Notes: generated by a model from the letters alone, not told the origin. 64,000 nt of DNA from Bacteroidales bacterium (GCA_030690365.1 JAUYGX010000076.1:1-64000), one strand, 5' to 3'. Shown: positions 9,830 through 21,093, numbered from the stretch's first letter. Translations and numbers: made by a program.

Positions 9830-11263
9830 TTATTTGGTAATTTGTTGGTTGTTATTTGATTGTGAATCAATCGTTGATTGTTCCTCTTCGGGAGACAACC
9901 AACCGCCACCCAAAGCGTTATAAAGTTGAATGTATGTTGTCAGCAATTCCTGTCGGGTTTCCGAATAATCGAGCTGTGCCTCAAACGACTGGGTTTGCGA
10001 ATCGATTACTTCCAGGTAGCTGGTAACCCCTTTGTCGTAACGCTGCCACGAAAGTTTTTCTGCATTGATGGCCGCTTGGTATCGAACCTGCAAAACATCC
10101 AGCTCCCTTTTCAGTGTTTCGATACTGACCAGCGCATCCTCCACTTCGCGGAAAGCTTGCAAAACGGTACTTTCATAGGTTAAGTTGGCTTCCAATGCCT
10201 GATATTTGGCAATCTCTACCCGGCGTTTATTCTTCCCAAACTGAAAAACAGGACCCAGTAAACTTCCACTTGCCGACCAGACCAGACCGCCCGAAGTAAG
10301 CGTGGAAAGGTCGTTGCTGGCTACACCGAGCAATCCGGTGAGGCTGATAGAGGGAAATCGCTGTGCTATAGACACTCCGATTTGTTCGTTGGCCGCCCTG
10401 GCATATTGTTCAGCTTCCTGAATATCGGGGCGGCGTTCGAGCAGTCGGGAGGGAATTCCTGTGGGCACATCGGGTGGCATGGGTTGGTCCAAAAGCAGGA
10501 TGCCCGTGGTGATGGCTTTTGGGAGTTCTCCGAGGAGGATACTGAGTGTGCTCTGAGTGGTAGCAATCTGCCTTTCGTAAGAAGGAACCGCAGAGGCAGC
10601 CAGTGCCCACTGAATTTGTGATTGATTTACGTCAATTTCGGCAACCATGCCATGAGCATATCGTTGTTCTAAAATTTTAAGACCTTGCTTACGTGAAACC
10701 AGGGTGTTGCGCGAAATATCCAACTTCGATTCATATTCAAGCAGTTGAAAGTAGGTGCTTATCACATTAGAAATCAGACTTATCTGTGTAGCCCGCATGC
10801 CGTATTGCGAAGCCAGAAGCTCGGCCCGTGCTGCATCTGTAGCACTCCGGTATTTTCCCCAGAAATCCAGCTCCCAGGCCAATTCGGGATAAGCATAGAA
10901 GTTGTTGTTGATGCTGTTGAGTTTGGCTCCCGAGAAGTTTCCACGGGAGGCACCGGCTGCTATGTTAATCGTAGGATAGTTATCGGCCTTATTGTATCCA
11001 ACTGTGGCCCTGGCAGCCTCAACGCGCGAGGCAGCAATCATCACATCCTTGTTTGCCCTTAAGGCTTTATTTATCAATGAATTCAGCGTGGAATCCTTAA
11101 ACATTTCCCACCACCTTAAGTTGACATTGGTATCGGCAGCCACCGAATCGAAACGGTACTTTTCTGCCAGATTGAACTGCGAACGCTGATATTTGGGACC
11201 AAGCTTACACCCTGAAATACCCACAATTGAAACAACGGAAAGCAAGAAAATAATTCTTTTCAT
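9830..11263 (-). CDS. TolC/NodT-family outer-membrane efflux lipoprotein
   Basis: Lipobox GISGC; WWEMFKDSTLNSLI; ERRPDIQEAEQYARAANEQIGV. Confidence 0.93.
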   Translation of the reverse strand: MKRIIFLLSVVSIVGISGCKLGPKYQRSQFNLAEKYRFDSVAADTNVNLRWWEMFKDSTLNSLINKALRANKDVMIAASRVEAARATVGYNKADNYPTINIAAGASRGNFSGAKLNSINNNFYAYPELAWELDFWGKYRSATDAARAELLASQYGMRATQISLISNVISTYFQLLEYESKLDISRNTLVSRKQGLKILEQRYAHGMVAEIDVNQSQIQWALAASAVPSYERQIATTQSTLSILLGELPKAITTGILLLDQPMPPDVPTGIPSRLLERRPDIQEAEQYARAANEQIGVSIAQRFPSISLTGLLGVASNDLSTLTSGGLVWSASGSLLGPVFQFGKNKRRVEIAKYQALEANLTYESTVLQAFREVEDALVSIETLKRELDVLQVRYQAAINAEKLSWQRYDKGVTSYLEVIDSQTQSFEAQLDYSETRQELLTTYIQLYNALGGGWLSPEEEQSTIDSQSNNNQQITK

Positions 11264-14200
11264 GGTTTTTCAGATTTAAGCTTTAGTGATTCTCTTTTCT
11301 TTTCATAACCAGCTATTTTACCAATAAGAATAAACAGCATGGGATAGAAGAATATTCCGAGGAAAGTGGCTACCAACATTCCGCCAAGTAAAGCCATCCC
11401 CATCACTTTACGCGACTCAGCTCCTGAACCTGTTGCAAGGACAAGCGGAAGAATGCCGAGGATAAATGCAAACGCTGTCATCAGGATGGGGCGAAAACGC
11501 TCACGAGCAGCGGTGATGGCTGATTCCATTAAAGAAGCACCTTTCTCAAATTCATCTTTGGCATATTCAACGATCAGAATGGCATTTTTGGCCGCCATGG
11601 CGATGAGCAATACCAGTGAGATCTGTGCAAAAATATTGTTCTCGAAACTGGAACTGAACTGGCGGGCAATCCACAACCCCAGAAACGCGCCAAAAAGTGC
11701 AAATGGTGTACCCAGTAAGATACTGAATGGGAGTGACCAACTTTCGTATTGGGCTGCCAGAATCAGAAAAACAAACACCAGTGCAAATACAAATACGATG
11801 CCGGCCGATCCTGAAGCTTCTTTTTCCTGATACGACATGGCATTCCATGCATACGACATGTTGGATGGCAATACGGATAAGGCCACTTCTTCGAGTGCAT
11901 TCAAAGCCTCCGAGGATGTATAACCCGGCGATGGACTTCCCTGAACCTCTGCGGCGCGGTACATATTGAAACGCGTAATATAATCAGGGCCATATACATT
12001 ATTTACCTTAACCATGGTTGAGAGTGGAACCATTGAACCTTGGTTGTTCTTTATAAAGAAGTTGTTGATTTGTTCCGCATCCACCCGGTACTGTGGCTCG
12101 GCTTGTATATAGGTTTTATAAAGCCGCCCAAACCGCGTAAAATCGTTTACATAGGCTCCACCCAGAAAAGCACCTACGGTGGTATACACATCGTTTAAGT
12201 CGACACCCATTTTCAATACTTTATCCTTATCAACTTCCAGGTACTTCTGTGGAACATTCGATTGAAACGTGGTAAAGGCACTTGTAATTTCAGGGCGTGC
12301 ATTGGCCGAGTCGATAAACAATTGTGTGTTTTGTGCCAGGTAATCAGGTGTGCCGCCCGATCGGTCCTGAATCATAATGCTGAAACCTGATCCGCTTCCC
12401 AGTCCGGGAATGGCCGGTGGTTCAAAGGCAAAGGCCTGTGCAGCTTTAATGTAAAAGAAAAGTTCTTTGTTGATCTGTTGAACGATTTCACCGGCTGTTT
12501 TATCACGCTGATCCCACGGTATCAAATTTACAAAAAGAAAGGCGTTGTTCGAGGCCATCGCACCTGAAAGCAAGCTGAAACCTGTTACATTGGTTACATA
12601 TTCAATTTCCGGATGAGTCGCCAGGATTTTTTCAATCTGACGGGTGACAACATCTGTTCTTTGCAACGACGCCGCATTGGGCAACTGCACATTCAGCATA
12701 AAATAGCCCTGATCCTCTACCGGTATAAATCCTCCGGGAACCAACGAGCCAAACAAACCGGCAGCAAGAAAGATGATGGCGATAAAAATGGCACTCCTTG
12801 TTAGCTTCCGGGTAACTATGTGGGTGAAATCCATGTATTTTTCGGTACTTCTTCCCATTTGTTTGTTAAACCAGCCGAAGAATTTTCCCATCACACCTTT
12901 GTATGGAACCGGTTTCCGCAAAAGCAGTGAGCAAAGGGCAGGGGAGAGCGATAACGCGTTTATGGACGAAATAACCACCGATACTGCCACCGTAATTGCA
13001 AATTGCTGATAAAGCCTTCCGGTAATACCACTCATGTTGGCCACCGGTATAAATACGGCAACCAGCACAATGGTGGTGGCAATAACAGGTGCAGTTACCT
13101 TGCGCATGGCATCCAGGGTGGCTTCTCTGGCCGACATTCCTTTCTCAATATTTACCTGCACGGCTTCAACCACCACAATGGCATCATCAACCACAATCCC
13201 GATGGCCAGAACAAGTCCGAGCAGGGAGAGTACATTTACTGTAAATCCCAGCAATGGAAACAGCATAAAAGCCCCCACCAGCGAAACTGGGATGGCCAGC
13301 AATGGGATGAGCGTTGCACGCCAATCCTGGATAAAGATAAAAACCACCAGAATGACCAGAAACAGTGCTTCGAACAGGGTTTTTATGATGTCCTCGATCC
13401 CGGCATTGATGGGAGCGGTGGCATCGAGTGAGATATCATATTTTACACCATCAGGAAATTGCCCTGCCATGCGCTTCATGCTGGTGCGAATCATGTCGGC
13501 AAGTTCTACCGCATTCGATCCGGGTGATTGATACAAAGCGATTACGGCACATTGTGAACCATTGAGCCGGGTAAAAGCATTGTAGGTTTCCACACCCAGG
13601 TTAATTTGTGCGATGTCTTTCAGTCGGACCTCTGATCCGTCTTCTTTAATTCTTACCACGATATCGCCGAAGGCTTCAACCGTATTAAAACGCTCAGGTA
13701 GTTTTACTGTGTAGGTGAATTCAGTGCCGGGAGGAGCGGGTTCAGCACCAAATTTTCCACCGGGTACAATCACATTTTGTTGTTTTATAGCGTTAAGGAC
13801 TTCGGGGATGGTGATGCCTAACTGACTTAGTCTGTCGGGCTTAATCCAAATACGCATGGAATAGTCGCTGGCTCCCAACACATTTACCAATCCTACACCG
13901 CTGATTCGGGCCAGTTCATCTTTGATGTTAATCAGTGCATAATTGCCCAGAAAATTCTGATCGTACATATCCCCCTTTGAAGTAAGGGCAATCAGCATCA
14001 AAATATTGGGAAGCGATTTTTTGGTAGTGACACCGTATTGGCTAACTGATGAGGGAAGCCGTGCGGTTGCCGCCGAAACCCTGTTTTGTGTAAACACAGT
14101 ATTCATATCGGGATCAGAACCCACCTCAAACGAAATTTGTATGTTCATGGATCCATCATTGGCATTGGTCGATTTCATGTAAATCATGTTGTCGACACCA

Positions 14201-14418
14201 TTGATCTGTTGTTCGAGCGGTGATGCCACGGTTTGTTCCACACTCACAGCATCCGCCCCCGTGTAACCTGCACTAACCTGCACTACGGGAGGAGTGAGGT
14301 TAGGATATTGCTCAATGGGCAGAGAAGAAAGCGAAATTACCCCAACTACTACAATGACGATGGCCATCACCATGGCCATGATGGGGCGGTGCACAAAAAA
14401 GTTTCCCTTACTTTCCAT
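11260..14418 (-). CDS. RND efflux transporter permease (HAE1/AcrB family)
   Basis: About 1050 aa with GIVVDDAIVVVEAV and AAKNAILIVEYAKD. Likely start MESKGNFFV at 14418; overlaps the downstream TolC gene by 4 bp. Confidence 0.95.
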   Translation of the reverse strand: MESKGNFFVHRPIMAMVMAIVIVVVGVISLSSLPIEQYPNLTPPVVQVSAGYTGADAVSVEQTVASPLEQQINGVDNMIYMKSTNANDGSMNIQISFEVGSDPDMNTVFTQNRVSAATARLPSSVSQYGVTTKKSLPNILMLIALTSKGDMYDQNFLGNYALINIKDELARISGVGLVNVLGASDYSMRIWIKPDRLSQLGITIPEVLNAIKQQNVIVPGGKFGAEPAPPGTEFTYTVKLPERFNTVEAFGDIVVRIKEDGSEVRLKDIAQINLGVETYNAFTRLNGSQCAVIALYQSPGSNAVELADMIRTSMKRMAGQFPDGVKYDISLDATAPINAGIEDIIKTLFEALFLVILVVFIFIQDWRATLIPLLAIPVSLVGAFMLFPLLGFTVNVLSLLGLVLAIGIVVDDAIVVVEAVQVNIEKGMSAREATLDAMRKVTAPVIATTIVLVAVFIPVANMSGITGRLYQQFAITVAVSVVISSINALSLSPALCSLLLRKPVPYKGVMGKFFGWFNKQMGRSTEKYMDFTHIVTRKLTRSAIFIAIIFLAAGLFGSLVPGGFIPVEDQGYFMLNVQLPNAASLQRTDVVTRQIEKILATHPEIEYVTNVTGFSLLSGAMASNNAFLFVNLIPWDQRDKTAGEIVQQINKELFFYIKAAQAFAFEPPAIPGLGSGSGFSIMIQDRSGGTPDYLAQNTQLFIDSANARPEITSAFTTFQSNVPQKYLEVDKDKVLKMGVDLNDVYTTVGAFLGGAYVNDFTRFGRLYKTYIQAEPQYRVDAEQINNFFIKNNQGSMVPLSTMVKVNNVYGPDYITRFNMYRAAEVQGSPSPGYTSSEALNALEEVALSVLPSNMSYAWNAMSYQEKEASGSAGIVFVFALVFVFLILAAQYESWSLPFSILLGTPFALFGAFLGLWIARQFSSSFENNIFAQISLVLLIAMAAKNAILIVEYAKDEFEKGASLMESAITAARERFRPILMTAFAFILGILPLVLATGSGAESRKVMGMALLGGMLVATFLGIFFYPMLFILIGKIAGYEKKRESLKLKSEKP

Positions 14419-15601
14419 CTTTTCCGACTTTAGTTGGTTGAATTGCTTTGGGATCAATTTGCTTTGGATTGACGGTCATTCCTGTTTTTACAGATTGAAG
14501 ACCTTCGTACACAACCTTTTCGCCCACTTTCAAGCCTGACATAACCATCCATTGATCGCCAATGGTGGGACCAACCACAACTTGTTTGCTCCTGACAGCA
14601 TTGCTGCTATCTACCACGAAAACATTGTATTGACCCTGGAGTTCCATGATGCATCGCTGCGGAATCATCATGGCATTGGGTACCTGGTGGAGGAGTGCCC
14701 TCACTTTGGCAAATTGGCCGGGGCGTAGGATTCGTTCAGGATTTGGGAAGGAAGCCTGAATAAGCATTGATCCGGTGGTAGGATCTATCTCGCGATCGAT
14801 GAAGTCGATCCAACCTTTTTCAGGAAATACAGCTCCGTTGGATAATATGAGCTCTAAATCTTTCTTTTTAACTTTCAGATCATCTGTTAAGGAAGCATTT
14901 CTGTATCGTTCGATATATTCTTTGGCAAACATAAGATACTGGTCTTCAGAAATAAAAAACTGTACCCGAATGGTATCTATGCTGGACACTGTATTCAGGA
15001 TCACCGGGTTGGGATCTCTTCCAACAAATTCACCCACCTTGGCTTTTGTTTGGCCAATGACACCGCTGATCGGACTGTAAACCTTGGCATAACTTAGTTG
15101 AATTTTCGAGGATTCGAGATTTGCTTTGGCTGCATCCACAGTAGCTTTTGCGGCACCTGCTGCTGCTTCGGCTGCATCCAGGTCGCTTTTGCTCACCGCA
15201 TTCATTTCGGCCAGGGGTTTAATTCTCGACAAATCACTTTGTGCTTTTACCAGTTCCGTTTCGGCTTCGGCCACATTGCTCATTTTAGCCGCTACATCGG
15301 CCTCATAGGTTTCGCTTTCGATACTATAAAGGTATTGGCCCTTTACTACACGGCTTCCTTCATCGAAGTAAATTCCTGATAACCAACCTTCAACACGTGC
15401 CCTGATGGGTATATCGTACAGGCCATACGATTGACCCACAAATTCAGAATAAATTGGAACGCTACTTTGTGTAACTTCAACAACTTGTATATCCGGCACA
15501 TAGGGGGCTTTCTGTTCATGTTCTTTACATGATTGGAGAATGATTACCGATGATAATATTATCCAAAAACCAAATCTGGTACATAAATGAAATGAATGCA
15601 T
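14408..15601 (-). CDS. RND efflux periplasmic adaptor (MFP) lipoprotein
   Basis: IRARVEGWLSGIYFDEGSRVVKGQYLYSIE; alpha-hairpin; YSPISGVIGQTKAKVGEFV. Confidence 0.93.
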   Translation of the reverse strand: MHSFHLCTRFGFWIILSSVIILQSCKEHEQKAPYVPDIQVVEVTQSSVPIYSEFVGQSYGLYDIPIRARVEGWLSGIYFDEGSRVVKGQYLYSIESETYEADVAAKMSNVAEAETELVKAQSDLSRIKPLAEMNAVSKSDLDAAEAAAGAAKATVDAAKANLESSKIQLSYAKVYSPISGVIGQTKAKVGEFVGRDPNPVILNTVSSIDTIRVQFFISEDQYLMFAKEYIERYRNASLTDDLKVKKKDLELILSNGAVFPEKGWIDFIDREIDPTTGSMLIQASFPNPERILRPGQFAKVRALLHQVPNAMMIPQRCIMELQGQYNVFVVDSSNAVRSKQVVVGPTIGDQWMVMSGLKVGEKVVYEGLQSVKTGMTVNPKQIDPKAIQPTKVGKDGK

Positions 15602-15943
15602 GAAGAGTAGTTTTAAATGATCATTTGACTTCTTTCAGACAAATTTACAATTATCTGCGGAAAATGCTATCCTTCAACAAGTTTGTTTTTAAAAAAATAA
15701 AGCTGCTAAAATGAACGTATTTTAAAACTTTAAGTTACTGCTATACAGAGCGGCTATTGCAATGGTAACGATTTTAATTGGATATTTGTGATGCGCTAAG
15801 GTTCTGTCAACAGTGAAACAGGGTCGGGGAAATACAGTTTTCAATTATTTTCACCATAAGGGAAGACTCATTTGAATCAATAATCTATGACGGAAAGCCA
15901 AAGAAGAGAAATTTGATCCAAAATAACAGGATGTTTCGTGAAA

Positions 15944-16333
15944 TTAATGGAGAAATCCTGACATAGTATCCAGGAGTTTATTCAGATCAATGGGTTTTGG
16001 AATATACGCATTACAGCCTGAAAGAAGGGCTTTCTCTTTATCGCCGGCCATCACAAATGCTGTTTGTGCAATAATGGGTAATTCCGGTTTCAGAAGGCGA
16101 ATTTCTTTGGTTAAATCATACCCATTTATATCGGGTAATTTGATATCCATCAGAACGAGGTCGATAACCGGGGTATTTTTAATGTGGTCGATGGCTTTAT
16201 GCCCGGTGGGACAATGGATTAAATTAGCATCGGTTGGCTGTAGCAGTGCTTCGAGTAAGGCAAAATTACTCAGCTCATCCTCAACGATTAAAATGCTTTT
16301 TCCTGAAAAGTCGTGTTGTAAAATTGCTTCCAT
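15944..16333 (-). CDS. Stand-alone response regulator receiver domain
   Basis: ILIVEDE, LVLMDIKLPDINGYD and IPKPIDLNKLL; no output domain. Confidence 0.9.
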   Translation of the reverse strand: MEAILQHDFSGKSILIVEDELSNFALLEALLQPTDANLIHCPTGHKAIDHIKNTPVIDLVLMDIKLPDINGYDLTKEIRLLKPELPIIAQTAFVMAGDKEKALLSGCNAYIPKPIDLNKLLDTMSGFLH

Positions 16334-16570
16334 ATCCTATTATTTCTTAGACATATATATAAGAAAAAACCACTGCAACCCGTTAAAAATCAACAGTAGC
16401 TTGATTAACTTTTCAAAAATGTCAAATTTTGCGATCCGGTTCAAATGTAAGTAATAAGTATGAATAAAACCAAAATTCACCTGCATAATATTTAATCTGG
16501 GATAATCAAAACAAATTTATTCGTGTGTAATCTGATGTAGTTAAAGTATTTAAAATTAATTATCTATAAA

Positions 16571-17296
16571 TTAAATAAGATAGTATTCTGAGACAATTTG
16601 CCTGAATTCAGGGGAATAATTTCCGTTTTCTTCACGGATACTCAGCATTTCGGTTTTTAAACCAATCGATTGTTCGTGCCTGAATTCCATATATATTCTA
16701 TTTGGTGATAGACCCCGTCGTGGAAAAACCAACATTTGTCTGCTGAGAAACAATCCGTTTTTTTGGGCTGCCGCTGTAAATTCTTTGGAAACAGCATAGG
16801 GAATTACAACACAGAATCTCCCACCGAGTTTCAATAGTTGCCTGACTCCTTTTGTCAGTTCAAAATGACTCAGGGTTTTGGTGTGGCGGGCATTATTTAT
16901 GCGTGTGTCGGCAACAGGAAATCCATCTGTAAAAAAAGGAGGGTTCGACACGATGAGATCATATTTGTTTTCATGCTGATGGCTATATTCCTGCAAACTT
17001 AGGTGATATGCGGTAAGCAATTCTGAGTAAGGGGAGGAAGAAAAATTAGCTCTTGCTTCGTCGATCGATTTATCATCAATGTCGATTGCATCAACGCATA
17101 AACTCCCTCTACAGGCAATCAGTAAAGCAACCACCCCTGAACCCGTACCTATGTCCAATGCCCTCGTAACTCCCGATATATCTGCCCAAATGCCCAACAA
17201 TGTGGCATCGATCCCAACCTTCATGGTAGATTGGTGGTGGTTCAGGCTGAACTGTTTAAACCTGAAAGGACGTGTATCCGAAAGATGTTTACTCAC
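16571..17296 (-). CDS. trmN6: tRNA1(Val) (adenine(37)-N6)-methyltransferase
   Basis: FRFKQFSLNHHQSTMKVGIDATLLG; LDIGTGSGVVAL; SNPPFF. Confidence 0.88.
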   Translation of the reverse strand: MSKHLSDTRPFRFKQFSLNHHQSTMKVGIDATLLGIWADISGVTRALDIGTGSGVVALLIACRGSLCVDAIDIDDKSIDEARANFSSSPYSELLTAYHLSLQEYSHQHENKYDLIVSNPPFFTDGFPVADTRINNARHTKTLSHFELTKGVRQLLKLGGRFCVVIPYAVSKEFTAAAQKNGLFLSRQMLVFPRRGLSPNRIYMEFRHEQSIGLKTEMLSIREENGNYSPEFRQIVSEYYLI

Positions 17297-17310
17297 CCCA
17301 CTGGAAGTTG

Positions 17311-17859
17311 TTATTCAGTCAGGTAAACCTCCAGTAAGCCATCGGGCAAATCCACATGAACAATGTGGTTTACGCGATCCACATCAAGGATAATATCATC
17401 ACTGATGGGGATCAGCACTTCTTTCTCCTTGTGAAAAGTCTGAATGATGGCCTGAGTTGAATACTCAAGTATTTCGCTGATGGTACCAACAAGTCCGAAT
17501 TGTTTGTCGACCAGTTTCATGCCAATGATCTCGTGAAAGTAGAACTTATTTCCCTTAAGTTCGGGTAATTGGCTTAGAGGCAGGTACATGTCGCGCTTCA
17601 GTAATTTTTCGGCCTGTTCCTGGGTATCCACATCCTGAAAAGTAATTACAGCCTTGTTATTCAAAAGGTTCATGTCCTTTACAAAGTAGGGAACCAGTGC
17701 GCTATCAAAATCAATATAAATCACCGGGGTAGTCAGGTAAGCATCCGGATCATCGGTATCCAGAAAAACACTCACCCGTCCCTGATATCCATGAGGTTTT
17801 ATTACTTTCCCCAGATAAAAATAGTCATCAAAATTCCCCATAGTTATATTGTTCTGCAA
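17311..17859 (-). CDS. rimM: Ribosome maturation factor RimM
   Basis: YLGKVIKPHGYQGRVSV; PRC-barrel EVLIPISDDIILDVDRVNHIVHVDLPDGLLEVY. Confidence 0.92.
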   Translation of the reverse strand: MQNNITMGNFDDYFYLGKVIKPHGYQGRVSVFLDTDDPDAYLTTPVIYIDFDSALVPYFVKDMNLLNNKAVITFQDVDTQEQAEKLLKRDMYLPLSQLPELKGNKFYFHEIIGMKLVDKQFGLVGTISEILEYSTQAIIQTFHKEKEVLIPISDDIILDVDRVNHIVHVDLPDGLLEVYLTE

Positions 17860-18244
17860 TTATTTAATATTCCTTTAACTTGCGGGTGCAAATTTAGGTT
17901 ATTTCCATCACATGTTTTTTTAAACAGTGTAAAACCTTTATAATTGAATTGTTAACCTCACCCTTGTCGAATTTAATGCCGGGACTTATAGCCTGCGCAT
18001 CGATTGATGATATTCAAATCCCGGGTTTTAATGAAAACGTGTATGGATATCAAAAAAAAAGTTTTTCAGGTACTTTTACTTAAAAAGCGACCTTATCACT
18101 TGTATTTCAGTCCATTAAAACATATTGAAACCATTGAAATAAAAACATATTTACGTAAAAATTTGATAAGATGAATCACATATCGCGTTGATATTAATAT
18201 AATTGATACATTTATTAAATATTTGTAAAAAAACCTGTTAAAAA

Positions 18245-19702
18245 ATGAAATACCCTAAGGTTCAAAATTTTATCAATGGAGCATTTATCGATGCTTCCGG
18301 CTCACGGAGTTTGGAAGTTATTTCTCCCATCGATGGAAAGTTGTTGTCAACCGTTCCTATGTCAGAAATACCTGACTTGGATAAGGCCGTAGAAGCGGCT
18401 TTAAAAGCTTTCCCCAAATGGTCGAAAACAACTATAAAAGAGCGTGTTCAGATATTTTACCGCTACCGGGATTTACTCGAAAAACACATGACGGAATTGA
18501 GTAATTTAATTCAGGAAGAGTGTGGTAAAACCTTTGATGAATCGAAAGCGGAAATCGAAAAATCCATGGAACTGACCGAATTTGCCTGCTCCCTGCCACA
18601 ATTGGTAACCGGCGACGTGCTGGAGGTAAGCCGTGGTGTTGAATGCCGTACTGAATACCACCCGCTGGGTATTGTGGCATCCATTACACCCTTCAACTTC
18701 CCATCCATGGTACCCAATTGGACTTTGCCCAACGCCCTTGTTTTAGGAAACTGTATGATCCTCAAGCCTTCGGAAAAAGTGCCACTCAGCGCTGGAAGGA
18801 TTGCCGAATTATTGAAAGAAGCCGGTTTGCCGGATGGGGTGTTTAATATCATTCATGGCGACAGCCAGATGGTGGAAGCAATTTGTGATCATCCCGCAAT
18901 TGAAGCTGTTTCGTTTGTTGGCTCAACAAAAGTGGCAAGAATCGTCTATAGCAGGGCCACCTCCAATTATAAACGATGTCTTGCTCTGGGCGGGGCCAAA
19001 AATCACCTCCTGGTGTTGCCTGATGCCATTCCGCAGATGACTGCTTCCAATATCGCGGCTTCGATGAGTGGCTGTGCCGGACAGCGTTGTATGGCCGCAT
19101 CTGCCATGGTTGCGGTGGGACAAGTAGATCACATCATCGAAAAAATATGCGACGAAGCCAGAAAAATTGTTCCGGGAGTAAACCTGGGATCCGTCATTAA
19201 CCAAGAAGCCAGGGAAAGAATTGAAAGGTATATTACTGAAGCGGAAAAACAAGGGGCTAAAATCCTGGTGGACGGCAGAAACGCAATGGCTGTTGGTAAA
19301 GAAAAGGGAACCTATGTCGGGCCAACTGTAATCGATTTTGTAACTCCTGATATGGACGCTGCCAAAGAAGAAATATTCGGCCCGGTGCTCAGTATTATTC
19401 GTGTTAACACAGTGGATGAAGCCCTGGCCATCGAAAATAGTAGTCCTTACGGAAATGCAGCTTCAGTGTTTACACAAAACGGCGGGATGGCAAAATATAT
19501 CATCGAACATGCCAGTGCCGGGATGATCGGGGTGAACGTGGGCGTACCTGTTCCCCGGGAACCGTTTTCGTTTGGAGGATGGAACCAAAGTAAATTTGGT
19601 GTGGGTGATATCACCGGAAAGAGTTCCATCGAATTCTGGACAAAGCTTAAAAAGACGACCACCAAATGGAATCCTGAAGCTGGCATTAACTGGATGAGCT
19701 AA
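18245..19702 (+). CDS. mmsA: CoA-acylating (methyl)malonate-semialdehyde dehydrogenase
   Basis: ITPFNFPSMVPNW; SGCAGQRCMA catalytic Cys; EIFGPVLSI; pathway context. Confidence 0.92.
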   Translation: MKYPKVQNFINGAFIDASGSRSLEVISPIDGKLLSTVPMSEIPDLDKAVEAALKAFPKWSKTTIKERVQIFYRYRDLLEKHMTELSNLIQEECGKTFDESKAEIEKSMELTEFACSLPQLVTGDVLEVSRGVECRTEYHPLGIVASITPFNFPSMVPNWTLPNALVLGNCMILKPSEKVPLSAGRIAELLKEAGLPDGVFNIIHGDSQMVEAICDHPAIEAVSFVGSTKVARIVYSRATSNYKRCLALGGAKNHLLVLPDAIPQMTASNIAASMSGCAGQRCMAASAMVAVGQVDHIIEKICDEARKIVPGVNLGSVINQEARERIERYITEAEKQGAKILVDGRNAMAVGKEKGTYVGPTVIDFVTPDMDAAKEEIFGPVLSIIRVNTVDEALAIENSSPYGNAASVFTQNGGMAKYIIEHASAGMIGVNVGVPVPREPFSFGGWNQSKFGVGDITGKSSIEFWTKLKKTTTKWNPEAGINWMS

Positions 19703-19740
19703 TGGCTTGTAAAATAAATATTTATCGTAAATAATGAATC

Positions 19741-21093
19741 ATGTCAGATACAAAATCAATTTCAGAAAGTGCCGGTATCATACAAAACAGTATGGACTAT
19801 ACCTTGTTTTCGTGGAGCAAACAGAAAAGTGTATCTCCCATTGCCGTCAAAAGTGCCAAAGGCGTTTACCTGCACGATTATGACGGAAAACGCTACCTCG
19901 ATTTTTCATCTGGGTTGATGAATGTGAACATTGGCCATGGAAATCAGCGGGTAACGAAAGCGGTTGCAGATCAAATGATGGAAGTAAGCTATGTAACTCC
20001 CGGCTGTGTGACGAAAGCCAGAGGCGAACTTGGTAAAAAACTGGCAGAGATTACACCCGGCAACCTCACAAAAACATTTTTTACGGTTTGTGGGGCCACG
20101 GCCATTGAAAATGCCATTAAACTGGCCAGATTGTACACCGGACGGCATAAAATCATTACCCGCTACCGTTCTTATCACGGTGCTACTTATGGTGCCATGA
20201 CGGCAGGTGGTGATCCACGAAAACTACAGTCGGATACTCAGCAAATGCCCAATGTGGTTCATGTAGAAGATCCCTATTGCTATCGCTGCCCCTGGAATCA
20301 GGAATTGAGTTCTTGTAAAATGGAGTGCATCAGCCACATTGAACGGGTTGTGGCATTTGAAGGACCAGAAAACATTGCAGCCATCCTGATGGAAGGGGAA
20401 AGTGGTTCCTCGGGATGTATTAAATATCCTCCAGGCTATTTCAAATTACTCAGGGCATTGTGCGATAAACACGGCATCCTCCTGATTGCCGATGAGGTGA
20501 TGAGCGGCTTTGGCAGAACCGGAAAGTGGTTTGGCATCGAAAACCATGGGGTAGTACCCGATATGATCGCAACAGCCAAAGGACTTACAGCGGGCTACCT
20601 GCCTTTGGGAGCACTGATTGTAAGCGATAAGATTGCTGCTTATTACGACGACAAACCCCTCATGCTTGGCATGACCTATTCGGCTCATCCTGTATCGTGT
20701 GCAGCTGCAGTTGAAGTGCTAAAAATATATGAAGACGAAAAGATGCTGGAAAACGTGGTCAACATGGGTAAATACCTAGAGGAAGTAGCCAAAGACTTGA
20801 AACAAAAGCATCCGAGTATCGGCGACTTCAGAAATACAGGCTTGTTCGGTTGCTTTGAACTGGTGAAAAACCGCAAGACGAAAGAACCCATGGCTCCCTT
20901 TAACGCCAAACCGGAAGAATCGGTGGTGATGAACCAGGTAGCTGCAAAAATCAAAGAATTAGGCATGTATACCTTTGTCCGCTGGAACTATATCTTCGTG
21001 GCACCTCCTTTAATTATTAACAAAGAACAGATTGATGAAGGTATGAACATCATTTCGCAAGCCATTGCAATTGCGGATAGTTACTGCGATTAA
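19741..21093 (+). CDS. Class III aminotransferase, probable beta-alanine aminotransferase
   Basis: ADEVMSGFGRTGKWF; TAKGLTAGYLPLGA PLP-Lys motif; PYCYRCPWNQELSSCKMEC; pathway context. Confidence 0.88.
   Translation: MSDTKSISESAGIIQNSMDYTLFSWSKQKSVSPIAVKSAKGVYLHDYDGKRYLDFSSGLMNVNIGHGNQRVTKAVADQMMEVSYVTPGCVTKARGELGKKLAEITPGNLTKTFFTVCGATAIENAIKLARLYTGRHKIITRYRSYHGATYGAMTAGGDPRKLQSDTQQMPNVVHVEDPYCYRCPWNQELSSCKMECISHIERVVAFEGPENIAAILMEGESGSSGCIKYPPGYFKLLRALCDKHGILLIADEVMSGFGRTGKWFGIENHGVVPDMIATAKGLTAGYLPLGALIVSDKIAAYYDDKPLMLGMTYSAHPVSCAAAVEVLKIYEDEKMLENVVNMGKYLEEVAKDLKQKHPSIGDFRNTGLFGCFELVKNRKTKEPMAPFNAKPEESVVMNQVAAKIKELGMYTFVRWNYIFVAPPLIINKEQIDEGMNIISQAIAIADSYCD

Noticed and set aside
10366-10621. 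Overlapping 66-79 aa ORFs within the TolC-like gene
   Set aside because: Out-of-frame or antisense to a well-supported efflux gene; Cys/His-rich composition is typical of spurious frames.
13003-13531. ORFs 13003..13431 and 13034..13531 (+), Ser/Thr-rich
   Set aside because: Antisense to the RND permease; low-complexity composition mirrors the codon structure of the opposite strand.
17960-18040. Possible degenerate remnant of the 139-bp repeat (aatgccgggact...attcaaatcccggg)
   Set aside because: Only short partial matches; cannot be separated from chance by eye.
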